A stretch of 64,000 nucleotides of DNA from Acidimicrobiales bacterium (GTDB lineage: Bacteria; Actinomycetota; Acidimicrobiia; Acidimicrobiales; Acidimicrobilacustridaceae). Positions 41,272 to 49,865 of this stretch are shown here, piece by piece. Made by a program: the position numbers and the translations under genes. The stretch is taken from contig JALOLR010000002.1 of assembly GCA_025455885.1 (NCBI GenBank), positions 124,001-188,000 of the forward strand. The letters are read 5' to 3'. Position 1 is the first letter of the stretch. Each line of letters opens with the position of its first letter. The notes beneath the pieces were generated by a model, which saw only the letters and a list, made by a program, of their open reading frames with translations, made no database searches and was not told the DNA's origin.

Positions 41272-42291
41272 CTAGCCGGTGAACGCCGGCGTCACCTCGA
41301 CCGCAGCGGCCGCAGGGGGGGCAGCCGTCGTGGGCGACGGGACCGGCAACGAGACCGTGATCGGGCTCTCGTTGGCGATCGTGGCCCGGACCGCCAGCAC
41401 GAACGCGGTGACGAAGAAGGTCTCGCCGAGCTCGCCACACGACACCGGCGACTCCACCGTCGGAGGACTGACGAAGATCTCGTCGGCCAGCGCCTGGATC
41501 GCCGCGAGCAGCTCCGGAGAGTCCGCGTTGGGTGGTTCGACCTCGGTGCTGCAAGCATTGATGGCCACGGTCCACGCCGCCGCGGCCTCGGGCCCGGCCA
41601 GGAGCGCCACCTCGGCGGCCACCTCGTCGATCAACCCCTCCAACCCGCCACCGAACGTCTCATCGAGGATCATGGGGAGCGGGGTGGCCGCCACCGGGTC
41701 GACGAGCGTGTAGCCCTCCGGGACACCGACGACCTCGAAGCTCACCTGGTCGATCTCGCCGAGATCGCCGATGGCCGCCGGCGTGCCCAGGATCTCGTCG
41801 ACCACGATCTCCTCGAACTCCTCGTCCCCGCCGCTGCCCTCGCTGGGGTAGGGGTAGTGGCCCGGGCCGGGGTACGGCGGGAAGTTGATCGGCGTACCGC
41901 CCCAGGTGTCGTCCCAGTCGTCCTCGCTCACCTCTTCGGGGACGCAACGCAGCTCGTTGCCGTCGACGTCCTCGATCACCAGCACGACGTCGATCCCACC
42001 GTTCTCCACCGTCGGCGCAGGCCCCTCGGGGGTGCCGCCCTCCACCGCCACCGGGAAGGTGGTGAGCTCGAGGACGGCGTCCTCCTCGTTCTTGCCGTAG
42101 CCGAAGTACGCCGAGCACGACTCGAAGGTGCCGTCGGTGGTCGGCTCGGCGGCGATCGTGTTGGCGTCGTCGGCGCCGTCGACAGCACCGGCCGTGCTCA
42201 CCACCACCGGGGCGGCCCCTGCGAACGTCGTCACCGTCGCCGTGGCCACGCCCACCGACGCCAACAGGCCCTTGCTGCGCATGATCGACAC
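41272..42291 (-). CDS. Secreted protein of unknown function
   Basis: A 339-residue exported protein with a signal peptide (basic start, hydrophobic stretch to TAGAVDG). The mature part is very acidic, with Pro/Gly-rich segments such as INFPPYPGPGHYPYPSEGSG, four Cys and no recognised domain. It ends in an Ala/Pro-rich tail. GTG at 42291 is chosen because GGTGGGAG lies 6 bases upstream; ATG at 42282 is an alternative. It converges on the histidine kinase. Confidence 0.7.
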   Translation of the reverse strand: MSIMRSKGLLASVGVATATVTTFAGAAPVVVSTAGAVDGADDANTIAAEPTTDGTFESCSAYFGYGKNEEDAVLELTTFPVAVEGGTPEGPAPTVENGGIDVVLVIEDVDGNELRCVPEEVSEDDWDDTWGGTPINFPPYPGPGHYPYPSEGSGGDEEFEEIVVDEILGTPAAIGDLGEIDQVSFEVVGVPEGYTLVDPVAATPLPMILDETFGGGLEGLIDEVAAEVALLAGPEAAAAWTVAINACSTEVEPPNADSPELLAAIQALADEIFVSPPTVESPVSCGELGETFFVTAFVLAVRATIANESPITVSLPVPSPTTAAPPAAAAVEVTPAFTG

Positions 42292-42369
42292 GATCGGCTC
42301 CCACCCGGCCACCCACCGTGGGCGCGCCGATACGGTCAGGCTAGGGCAGTCGACCGATCCGGTAAAGGA

Positions 42370-43059
42370 TCAGGTCGGATCCGGTCCCGGTTCGGGGTCC
42401 ATCGGGGGCATCAGCGTCGTGAGCGGCGCCGGCAGGTTCCCCCTGCGCAGGCCCTTCACGAGGTTCTCGCCCAGCTGGGTGCGGCGCCCGTCGGTGTGGA
42501 GCCGACCCGGCCATCCCATCAGCTGGTGGTAGGCCGAAGCGGCGAAGATCATGGCGAAGGCCACCCGGTGCCGTCGCCACGCCGGGGCGACGAAGATCTG
42601 ATCGGCGACCGCTTCGTCGCGCCACCACCGCAGCGCGCCCACCTGGTCCTCGTTGCGCACCGGGAGGTGGAAGAACGCCCCCTTCGAGACCACCGTGCCC
42701 GCCGGCACGCACGGGTCGGAGTACCCCACGAGGGTCATCGCCGGTCGGGGCGACGAGAGCTCGGGGAGAGCGACGAACCACATCGGTGGCGTGTGGGGCA
42801 GGGCCCGGGGGTTGAACCAGAGCCGGGGGCGGAGCTCCTCGTCGAGGTCGGCCCGCCAGATCTCGAACAGCTCGGCGGTGTCGCCCGGGTCGTCGACCAC
42901 CGCCCCGTCGGGGTGGTCGCCCCCGACCCAGCTCCGCACCTGCCAGCGCCCTCCGGGCCGGGCCGCCCCCCGCTCGTACCACGCGGGGAAGAGCTGGTCG
43001 GGCAGCGGTCGGTCGTTGCCGGCCGGGCTGTCAGGATCGAGACCTCCCCACTCGGCCAC
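42370..43059 (-). CDS. Hypothetical protein, possibly GNAT-like
   Basis: A 229-residue soluble protein. The C-terminal half has QIFVAPAWRRHRVAFAMIFA followed by a helix with SAYHQLMGW, which resembles an acetyl-CoA-binding GNAT motif A, but the Q/RxxGxG pattern is not exact. The N-terminal half is rich in Trp and Pro and unrecognised. GTG at 43059 is used because the longer frame is a shadow. It is 26 bases downstream of the RIC-type gene on the same strand and may share its transcript. Confidence 0.5.
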   Translation of the reverse strand: MAEWGGLDPDSPAGNDRPLPDQLFPAWYERGAARPGGRWQVRSWVGGDHPDGAVVDDPGDTAELFEIWRADLDEELRPRLWFNPRALPHTPPMWFVALPELSSPRPAMTLVGYSDPCVPAGTVVSKGAFFHLPVRNEDQVGALRWWRDEAVADQIFVAPAWRRHRVAFAMIFAASAYHQLMGWPGRLHTDGRRTQLGENLVKGLRRGNLPAPLTTLMPPMDPEPGPDPT

Positions 43060-43085
43060 GGAGCGGACGCTACCGCCGGCCCCGG

Positions 43086-43799
43086 TCAGGCGTCGCCGTC
43101 GAGGGTCTGTCCCCTTCCGAGCACCACCGGGAACAGCACGTTGTTCTCCTTGTGCACGTGGAGGTGCGTGTCGGCCTCCAGGTCGGCCAGCCCCTCCAGG
43201 AGCGCCCGGTAGCTGGCGCAGCCGTCCTCGGGGACGGTGTAGCCCTGGGTCAACGAGCGGAGCTGGGCCAACAGCACCCCGGCGCGGTCGTGGTCGGCCA
43301 CCATCACCGAGATCGGCCCGTCCGGTTCGGCCGGTCCCATCGCCGGCCGCTCCGCCGCACCGTGGAGCCAACGAATCATCGGGAACAGCACTTGCTCCTC
43401 GCGGCGCAGATGCGGTTCGAGGTCGGCGCGGAGCTCGTCGTAGGTGGCCTCCACGAGAGCCAGCTCGGGATGGCGACCGCCGTGCACCCCGGCCACCTTC
43501 GCGGCGAGGGCCGACAGACGCGGCATCTCCTCGTGGAGGTACCGATGGTGGGTCGCCTCGATGTGGTCGACGAGGGCTGCGGGATCGAGCAGAGCCCACT
43601 CGGGGTGGGGCCCGGGGGCGAGCGCCGTCAGGTCCTCGAGCACGTCGTCGGCGTCGACGCCCTCATCGGCACAGGCGGCACGAAGGTGCTGCGCACCCCC
43701 GCAGCAGTAGTCCAGCCCGTGGCGCTCGAGGACCCGGGCCGCCCCCCGCCGTGTGCTGACGAGCTCGGCCAGCGTCGGATCCTCACCGATCTCTTCCAC
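43086..43799 (-). CDS. ric: Iron-sulfur cluster repair di-iron protein (RIC/ScdA/YtfE)
   Basis: A 237-residue protein that repairs Fe-S clusters damaged by nitric oxide or oxidants. The N-terminal ScdA domain has RHGLDYCCGGAQHL with the Cys pair. The hemerythrin-like domain has the His/Glu di-iron ligands in HIEATHHRYLHEEMPRL, HLRREEQVLFPMI, VADHDRAG and HLHVHKENNVLFP. GTG at 43799 is chosen because GGGAGG lies 6 bases upstream; the ATG at 43805 would have no spacing from that site. It is divergent from a small membrane protein. Confidence 0.93.
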   Translation of the reverse strand: MEEIGEDPTLAELVSTRRGAARVLERHGLDYCCGGAQHLRAACADEGVDADDVLEDLTALAPGPHPEWALLDPAALVDHIEATHHRYLHEEMPRLSALAAKVAGVHGGRHPELALVEATYDELRADLEPHLRREEQVLFPMIRWLHGAAERPAMGPAEPDGPISVMVADHDRAGVLLAQLRSLTQGYTVPEDGCASYRALLEGLADLEADTHLHVHKENNVLFPVVLGRGQTLDGDA

Positions 43800-43871
43800 G
43801 AGCATCCTCCCGATGTGCGGCCGTCATCACATACTTCAATAGTGTGGGACTCTATGATCTATCCTGACCGG

Positions 43872-44084
43872 GTGGCAACGTGGGACGACGAGCACGAGGA
43901 CGGGCGCCGGAGCCAGGACCGGGCCGCAGCCGAGGGGGGCGGACGGACCCCGGCCGGTGAGCGCGCGCCGCATCGCGCCGACGCGCCGGTGCACCCACGG
44001 CTGCCCGCCGCCCTGTTGATGCTCGGCGTCGTGGTGCTCCTCGTCGTGATCTCGTTGCTCGGCGCGCTGGGCCAGGGCGGCTGA
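43872..44084 (+). CDS. Small C-terminally anchored membrane protein
   Basis: A 70-residue protein with a charged, disordered N-terminal part and one C-terminal transmembrane helix, AALLMLGVVVLLVVISLLGA. No family recognised. GTG at 43872 is preferred because TATGAT at 43853-43858 looks like its -10 element, implying a very short leader; an in-frame ATG at 43854 lies inside that element. Its divergence from RIC suggests a shared NO- or redox-responsive promoter region, which is inference. Confidence 0.5.
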   Translation: MATWDDEHEDGRRSQDRAAAEGGGRTPAGERAPHRADAPVHPRLPAALLMLGVVVLLVVISLLGALGQGG

Positions 44085-44210
44085 CCGAGGGGCGCCGGCC
44101 CCCACCAGCAGCCGACCCACGATCGCCGCCGGATCGCGAGCAGACTTGAGGCCGCGGTCTGATCGGCCGATCAACCCATGGGCGCCGGACGGGCACCCGC
44201 AGAGGAGACG

Positions 44211-45248
44211 ATGCCAGTGAGCACCGCCGAGATCACCGTCGCCGTCGTGGCCCTCATCCTGTTCGTCGTCGCCCTGGCGGTGATCTTCGGGATGTTCGTC
44301 ACGGTCGGGCAGAGCACGGTCGCCGTGGTCACCCAGTTCGGGAAGTACAAGCGCCTGATGCAGCCGGGCCTCAACCTGAAGATCCCGCTGCTCGAGAAGG
44401 TGCACCAGCGCATCCCGGTGCAGAACCAGGCCGTCGAGCTGCAGTTCCAGGCCACGACCATCGACCAGGCCAACGTCAACTTCTCGACGATGGTGCTCTA
44501 CACGGTCGCCGACGCCAGCGAGGAGACCATCACCCGCGTGGCCTTCAAGTTCCTCGACCAGCGCAACTTCATGCAGGCCCTCGTGCGCTCGATCGAAGGA
44601 ACCATCCGCAGCTACGTGGCCACGAAGCGCCAGGCCGAGATCCTGGGGCTGCGCACCGAGATCGTGCAGCACGTCAAGGAGGAGTTCGACACCCAGATCG
44701 CCGAGTGGGGCTACCACCTGCTCGACCTCCAGGTGAACGACATGAGCTTCGGCGCCGCCATCACCCAGTCGATGGAGCGGGTGGTGGCGTCGAACAACGA
44801 GCGCGTCGCCGCCGAGAACGAGGGCGCCGCACTGCTGATCCGCGAGACCAAGAAGGCCGAGGCCGAGGGCGCCGCGATCAAGATCTCGGCGGCCGCCGAG
44901 ATGGAGGCGGCCCGCCTGCGAGGTCAGGGCGTGGCGGCGTTCCGTCGAGAGGTCGCCCAGGGCATGGCCGAGGCGGCCAAGGCCATGGAGGACGCCCACC
45001 TCGACCCCAGCTTCGTGCTCTTCGCGATGTGGACCGAGGCCATCCGCCACTTCGCCGCGGAGGGCGAGGGCAACCTCATCACCCTCGACGGATCGGTCGA
45101 CGGCATGTCGACGACCATCCGCCAGATGATGGCCGCCGGGCACTTCATCGGGGTCCCCGTCGACGGGGCGGGCGCCGACCCGACGCCCACGCGGTCCGCC
45201 TCGCGCTCCTTCGACCTGCCCATCGTCCCGCCCGACCCGGAGGGCTGA
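44211..45248 (+). CDS. SPFH/Band 7 domain membrane protein
   Basis: A 345-residue stomatin/HflK-like protein. An N-terminal transmembrane helix (residues 5-30) is followed by the SPFH core (TVGQSTVAVVTQFGKYKRLM, PGLNLKIPLLEKVHQRIPVQ), then a coiled-coil region rich in Ala and Glu (ERVAAENEGAALLIRETKKA). Such proteins scaffold membrane microdomains or regulate proteases. ATG at 44211 has GAGGAGA just ahead. It is followed after 47 bases by a four-helix membrane protein, which may be a partner. Confidence 0.9.
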   Translation: MPVSTAEITVAVVALILFVVALAVIFGMFVTVGQSTVAVVTQFGKYKRLMQPGLNLKIPLLEKVHQRIPVQNQAVELQFQATTIDQANVNFSTMVLYTVADASEETITRVAFKFLDQRNFMQALVRSIEGTIRSYVATKRQAEILGLRTEIVQHVKEEFDTQIAEWGYHLLDLQVNDMSFGAAITQSMERVVASNNERVAAENEGAALLIRETKKAEAEGAAIKISAAAEMEAARLRGQGVAAFRREVAQGMAEAAKAMEDAHLDPSFVLFAMWTEAIRHFAAEGEGNLITLDGSVDGMSTTIRQMMAAGHFIGVPVDGAGADPTPTRSASRSFDLPIVPPDPEG

Positions 45249-45295
45249 ACCCCGGGAGGCGGGCATCGCCTCTCCACCCGTGGGAAGCTCGCGAG

Positions 45296-45817
45296 ATGAA
45301 CGAGCCCCACGACGCCCCGGGCCCGCCCCCGCCGCCCCCGCAGGACGACCGCGGTTCGGCCGGCATGCTGGGCGGGCTGTTCCGTGATCCCTCCACCCTC
45401 GCCGCCACCGGCCTGTTGACCGCCTCGATCCTCAACGTGGTCGGCGGGTTCATCAACTTCCTGACCGACCCCGTGGGCGAGGGGATCCGCGGCCGGCTGC
45501 TCTCCCTCACCGACGTCGTGGAGATCGGCGACGTGGCCCTCCTGGGCCTGGCCGTCGCCCTCCTCGTGCTCACCGTCGACCCTCCCGGGGGCATCAGCCG
45601 CCCTCTGCTGCTCAACGTCACCGCGGCACTGGCCGCGGTGATCGCCGCCTTCGGCATCCTCCGGGCGTTCGTCCTGGTCAGCCAGACCGGCCCCGGCCCC
45701 TTCCGGGTCGCCGGGTTCCTCGTCACCATCGGCATCGCCCTCGCAGCGGCCACCGTGTCCTACTGGGCGGCGCGTGAGTCGTTCCTGAAGGAACAACTGC
45801 ACGGGCGCCACGCCTGA
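45296..45817 (+). CDS. Multi-helix membrane protein of unknown function
   Basis: A 173-residue protein with a Pro-rich cytoplasmic N-terminus (PGPPPPPPQDD) and four predicted transmembrane helices. No family recognised. It begins 47 bases after the SPFH gene on the same strand and may interact with it. ATG at 45296 is the natural start; the longer frame overlaps the SPFH gene out of phase. It converges on the first MFS exporter gene. Confidence 0.72.
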   Translation: MNEPHDAPGPPPPPPQDDRGSAGMLGGLFRDPSTLAATGLLTASILNVVGGFINFLTDPVGEGIRGRLLSLTDVVEIGDVALLGLAVALLVLTVDPPGGISRPLLLNVTAALAAVIAAFGILRAFVLVSQTGPGPFRVAGFLVTIGIALAAATVSYWAARESFLKEQLHGRHA

Positions 45818-45889
45818 CGGGCCGCCTGACTGACAGACCGACACCCCCGAGACTCCGGGAGCGCCGGGCGGTCAGGTGACTCGGGCCGC

Positions 45890-47449
45890 TCAGGCCTCCG
45901 AGGCCTCGAAGGCCAGACCGACCGGGGCCTCCGCGGCGCGGGGCTTGCGGGGGAGGAACGCGAAGGCGGCGATGGCACCGGCCACGGCGAAGCCGGCGGC
46001 GGTGAGGCTCCCGGCGCTCATGCCGTCGATGAACGACGAGCGGGCGGCATCGGCGATCGGCACCTGGGCCACCTGAGGAGCCTGGGCGGCGACCGACAAC
46101 GCCGCGGCCACCGACTCCCTGGCCGCGGCCAGCGCCTCGGCGGGGACGGGGAACGCGGCCACGCCGTTCACCAGCGCGGGGCCGTAGACCGAGGCGAACA
46201 CGCTGCCGACGACAGCGACGCCGAGCACGCCGCCGAGCTCGCGGGTGAGATCGTTGACGGCCGCACCGGCGCCGGCCTGCTCGCGGGGCAGGGAGCCCAT
46301 CACCGCCTCGGTCGCCGGGGCGGTGACCAGCGACAGACCGATGGCGAGGAACGCCATCGAGATCACGACCGGACCGAAGTAAGCGCTGTCCACGCCGAGG
46401 GTGCTGGCGATGACCAGCCCGAGCGCCAGGCTCAGCAGGCCGGTTCCGACCACGGGTCGGGCCCCGAACCGCAGTGCCAACCGGGCGCCGATCGGGGCGG
46501 TCACCCCGGCGAAGATGGCGAAGGGGAGGGTGTGCAGTCCCGCCGACAGCGTCGAGTAGCCCAGGACGAACTGGAAGTACTGGGTGATCATGAAGATGAA
46601 CCCGAAGAGGCAGAAGAAGGCCACGGCGATCGAGGCGGCGGCGGCGCTGAACCGGGGGATCCGGAAGATGCGCACGTTGATGAGGGGCTTCTCGACGCGC
46701 AGCTCCCAGCCGATGAAGGCGGCGAGCAACAGGGCGGAGCCCACGAAACCGCCGATGGTGGCGACCGACGTCCAGCCCCAACGCGGCGCCTCGATCACCG
46801 TGAAGACCAGCAGACCGATGGCCCCGATCGAGAGCAGGGTGCCGAGGACGTCGAACCGGTGCGCCTCCGGGTCCCTGGAGGTGGGCAGCAGGATGGCGCC
46901 GGCGACGAGGGCGATGATCACGATGGGGACGTTGACGAGGAAGACCGAGCCCCACCAGAAGTGCTCGAGGAGGAATCCACCGGTGATGGGCCCGAAGGCG
47001 ACGGCGAGGCCGGACACCGCCGACCAGGCGCCGATGGCCTTGGCCCGCTCGCTCGGTTCGGTGAAGACGTTGGTGAGGATGGCCAGCGTCGCCGGGAAGA
47101 CGAGGGCGGCACCGATGCCCATCGCCCCCCGGGCGAGGATGAGCTGGGTCGACGAGGTGGCGACCGCGCCGAGGACCGAGGTGACGCCGAAGAGCACGAG
47201 GCCGACCTGCATGGCGCCCTTGCGCCCGAAGCGGTCGCCGAGCCCGCCGCCGAGCAGCAGCAGCCCGGCGAAGACCAGGGCGTACGCGTCGACGATCCAC
47301 TGGAGCTCGGAGATCGAGGCGTCGAGCTCCCGGTTGAGGGTGGGAAGGGCCACGTTGACGATGGTGTTGTCGACCACGACGAGGAACACGCTGAGGGCGA
47401 GGACCACGAGGATCCACCAACGGCGGCGATGAATGGTGTCAGTGTCCAC
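45890..47449 (-). CDS. MFS drug exporter, DHA2 family (14 TM), copy 1
   Basis: A 519-residue efflux pump that should export hydrophobic drugs with protons. Motif A is GGGLGDRFGRKG near residue 70, with NTIVNVALPTLNRELDAS in helix 1 and GGFLLEHFWWGSVFLVNVP in the middle region. Fourteen hydrophobic helices fit DHA2. GTG at 47449 has GAGGAG five bases ahead. Twin palindromic operators lie just upstream, next to a divergent TetR gene, so it is probably inducible by the TetR ligand. A near-duplicate gene lies on the other side of the regulator. Confidence 0.92.
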   Translation of the reverse strand: MDTDTIHRRRWWILVVLALSVFLVVVDNTIVNVALPTLNRELDASISELQWIVDAYALVFAGLLLLGGGLGDRFGRKGAMQVGLVLFGVTSVLGAVATSSTQLILARGAMGIGAALVFPATLAILTNVFTEPSERAKAIGAWSAVSGLAVAFGPITGGFLLEHFWWGSVFLVNVPIVIIALVAGAILLPTSRDPEAHRFDVLGTLLSIGAIGLLVFTVIEAPRWGWTSVATIGGFVGSALLLAAFIGWELRVEKPLINVRIFRIPRFSAAAASIAVAFFCLFGFIFMITQYFQFVLGYSTLSAGLHTLPFAIFAGVTAPIGARLALRFGARPVVGTGLLSLALGLVIASTLGVDSAYFGPVVISMAFLAIGLSLVTAPATEAVMGSLPREQAGAGAAVNDLTRELGGVLGVAVVGSVFASVYGPALVNGVAAFPVPAEALAAARESVAAALSVAAQAPQVAQVPIADAARSSFIDGMSAGSLTAAGFAVAGAIAAFAFLPRKPRAAEAPVGLAFEASEA

Positions 47450-47469
47450 GGAGGCTCCTCGGGAAATAA

Positions 47470-47503
47470 GGTACGATGTACCACAACTAAGGTACACTGT
47501 ATC
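47470..47503. promoter_or_regulatory. Twin palindromic TetR operators
   Basis: GGTACGATGTACC (47470-47482) is a perfect inverted repeat with a 3-base centre. GGTACACTGTATC (47491-47503) is the same with one mismatch. Their starts are 21 bases apart, two helical turns. They lie between the divergent MFS and TetR genes. Confidence 0.75.
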
Positions 47504-47536
47504 TCTCCACTGTCAACCCCTCGCTGGAACACGTCC

Positions 47537-48154
47537 GTGACCCGACCCACCCCGCGTTCAAGACGACACCGCACCCCGTCCGCCGACGTGGAGGCGGCGC
47601 TGCTCGCCAGCGCCATCGACCTGCTCGAGACCGAGGGACCCGACGCGCTCACCGTGCGGCGCATCGCCGCCGCCGCCGGCGTGTCGCCCACCGGCGTCTA
47701 CAACCATTTCGCCGGCAAGAACGGCATCGTCGACGCCATCTTCCAACGGGGCTTCGCCACGCTCACCGAGGCCATGGCCGTGCTGGCCGAGACCCACGAC
47801 CCCGCCGAGGCGCTCCTGCTCGGTGCCCACCGCTACCGGGCGCTGGCCCTCGAACACCCCACCACCTACGCGGTGATGTTCCTCAAGTCCGTCCCCGGCT
47901 TCGAGCCGTCGGAGGAGTCCCACGAGGCCGCCATCAAGTCCTTCGACGGCCTGCTGGCCTGCGTGACCCGTGGCATCGACAGCGGCGCCCTCCGACCCGG
48001 CGACCCGGTCGACGTCGCCACCCAGTGGTGGTCGGGCATGCACGGCGCCATCGCCCTCGAGCTGGCCGGCATCGGGTTCGTCGAGGACCGCGACCGGCTC
48101 TACGAACAGTTGCTGGCCACCATGCTCCGCGGCCTGGCCACCGACTCCCGCTGA
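47537..48154 (+). CDS. TetR/AcrR-family regulator of the exporter genes
   Basis: A 205-residue repressor. The DNA-binding domain reads LTVRRIAAAAGVSPTGVYNH then FAGKNGIVDAIFQRGF near residues 40-75. The C-terminal half has the TetR_C_33-like pattern (EHPTTYAVMFLKSVPGFEP, WSGMHGAIALELAG). GTG at 47537 gives the usual N-terminal lead; it has only a weak ribosome binding site. It is divergent from MFS copy 1, with twin operators between, and likely represses both genes. It ends 36 bases from the convergent MFS copy 2. Confidence 0.92.
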   Translation: MTRPTPRSRRHRTPSADVEAALLASAIDLLETEGPDALTVRRIAAAAGVSPTGVYNHFAGKNGIVDAIFQRGFATLTEAMAVLAETHDPAEALLLGAHRYRALALEHPTTYAVMFLKSVPGFEPSEESHEAAIKSFDGLLACVTRGIDSGALRPGDPVDVATQWWSGMHGAIALELAGIGFVEDRDRLYEQLLATMLRGLATDSR

Positions 48155-48190
48155 TCGGGCCGGCGCCCGAGCCGCCCGCTTCGCCGCCCG

Positions 48191-49750
48191 TCAGGCCTCG
48201 CGGCCCTCGATGGCCAGCCCGACCGGTGCCTCGGCGACGCGCTCCCGGTCGGGCAGGAACACCAGCGCGGCCACCGCCCCGAGCACCGCGAAGCCCGCCG
48301 CGGTGAGCGAGCCGGCGGCCATGCCGTCCATGAACGAGGCCCGGGCGGCGTCGGCGATCGGGGTGCGGGCGACCTCGGGCGCCTGGGCGGCCACGGCCAG
48401 CGCGGCCGCCACCGACTCCTTGGCCACGTCGAGCACGTCCGCCGGGATGGGGAAGGCGGCCACGCCCCGTCCGAGCGCCGGGCCGAACACCGAGGCGAAG
48501 ACGCTGCCGACCACGGCCACCCCGAGCACGCCGCCCACCTCCCGGGTCAGGTCGTTCACCGCCGCGCCGGCCCCCGCCTGCTCCTTGGGGAGCGAGCTCA
48601 TCACCGCCTCGGTGGCCGGGGCGGTGACCAGCGACAGCCCGATCGCCAGGAAGGCCATCGAGACGATGATCGGTCCCCAGTACGCACTGTCGACCTCGAC
48701 GGTGCTGGCCAGCACGAGCCCCACCGCGAGGCTCGACAACCCCGTGGCCACCACTCGGCGCGGCCCGTGCCGTAGCGCGAGCCGGGCGGCGATCGGCGCG
48801 GTGATGCCTGCGAAGACCGCGAAGGGGAGCGTGTGCACCCCGGCCTCGAGCGTCGAGTAGCCGAGGACGAACTGGAAGTACTGGGTGATGATGAAGATGA
48901 ATCCGAACAGGCAGAAGAACGCCACCGCGATCGAACCGGCGGCGGCGCTGAAGCGGGGGATCCGGAAGATCCGGACGTTGATGAGCGGCTTGTCGACCCG
49001 CAGCTCCCACCAGACGAACGCGGCCAGCAGGAGGGCGGAGCCCACGAACCCGGCGATCGTGGCGGGCGCGGTCCACCCCCAGCGGGGCGCCTCGATCACG
49101 GTGAGCACCAAGAGCCCGATGGCGGCGATCGACGCGACGGTGCCCACGACGTCGAACCGACCCACGTCCGGGTCGCGGGACGTGGGCAGCACGACGGCCC
49201 CGAAGCCCAGGGCGACCACGACGATCGGGACGTTGACCAGGAACACCGAGCCCCACCAGAAGTGCTCGAGCAGGAAGCCGCCGGCGATCGGGCCGAACGC
49301 CACCGCCAGACCCGACACCGCCGACCACACGCCGATGGCCTTGGCCCGCTCGGTCGGGTCGGTGAACACGTTGGTCAGGATCGCCAGCGTGGCCGGGAAC
49401 ACCAGCGCCGCCCCGACGCCCATCGCGCCCCGGGCCAGGATCAGCTGGGTGGTCGTGGTCGACAGTGCGCCGAGCACCGACGTCAGTCCGAAGACGACCA
49501 GGCCGATCTGCATCGCCCCCTTCCTGCCGAACCGGTCTCCGAGTCCGCCGCCGAGCAGCAGGAGACCGGCGAACACGAGGGCGTAGGCGTCGACGATCCA
49601 CTGCAGCTGCGAGATCGACGCGTCCAGCTCACGGTTGAGCGTCGGGAGGGCCACGTTCACGATCGTGTTGTCCACCACCACCAGGAACACGCTCGTCGCC
49701 AGCACCACGAGGATCAGCCAGCGCCGCCGGTGGATGACCTCGGTGTCCAT
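48191..49750 (-). CDS. MFS drug exporter, DHA2 family (14 TM), copy 2
   Basis: A 519-residue pump, exactly as long as copy 1 and identical to it over long stretches, including NTIVNVALPTLNRELDASIS and FRIPRFSAAA in the middle. Motif A GDRFGRKG is intact. Differences are concentrated in loops and in the C-terminal helices, so the two may differ in substrate. ATG at 49750 matches the copy 1 start. It lacks the GGTAC palindromes upstream, so its control may differ. It faces the CrtO-like gene across 115 bases. Confidence 0.92.
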   Translation of the reverse strand: MDTEVIHRRRWLILVVLATSVFLVVVDNTIVNVALPTLNRELDASISQLQWIVDAYALVFAGLLLLGGGLGDRFGRKGAMQIGLVVFGLTSVLGALSTTTTQLILARGAMGVGAALVFPATLAILTNVFTDPTERAKAIGVWSAVSGLAVAFGPIAGGFLLEHFWWGSVFLVNVPIVVVALGFGAVVLPTSRDPDVGRFDVVGTVASIAAIGLLVLTVIEAPRWGWTAPATIAGFVGSALLLAAFVWWELRVDKPLINVRIFRIPRFSAAAGSIAVAFFCLFGFIFIITQYFQFVLGYSTLEAGVHTLPFAVFAGITAPIAARLALRHGPRRVVATGLSSLAVGLVLASTVEVDSAYWGPIIVSMAFLAIGLSLVTAPATEAVMSSLPKEQAGAGAAVNDLTREVGGVLGVAVVGSVFASVFGPALGRGVAAFPIPADVLDVAKESVAAALAVAAQAPEVARTPIADAARASFMDGMAAGSLTAAGFAVLGAVAALVFLPDRERVAEAPVGLAIEGREA

Positions 49751-49865
49751 GCGTGCACCCCTCTGCCGGCCGCCACCCCCGTGGGTCACCGGGCATCGAC
49801 GATGATGGCACGGCTCACCGGCGCCGGTACCACCGCTCGCGCCGCCCGGCCGGTACCGTCGCCGC

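Noticed and set aside
46532-47536. Long N-terminal extension in frame with the TetR regulator
   Set aside because: It runs antisense to the MFS gene, is Asp/Glu/Arg-rich low complexity, and crosses the operator region; the TetR domain begins after 47537.
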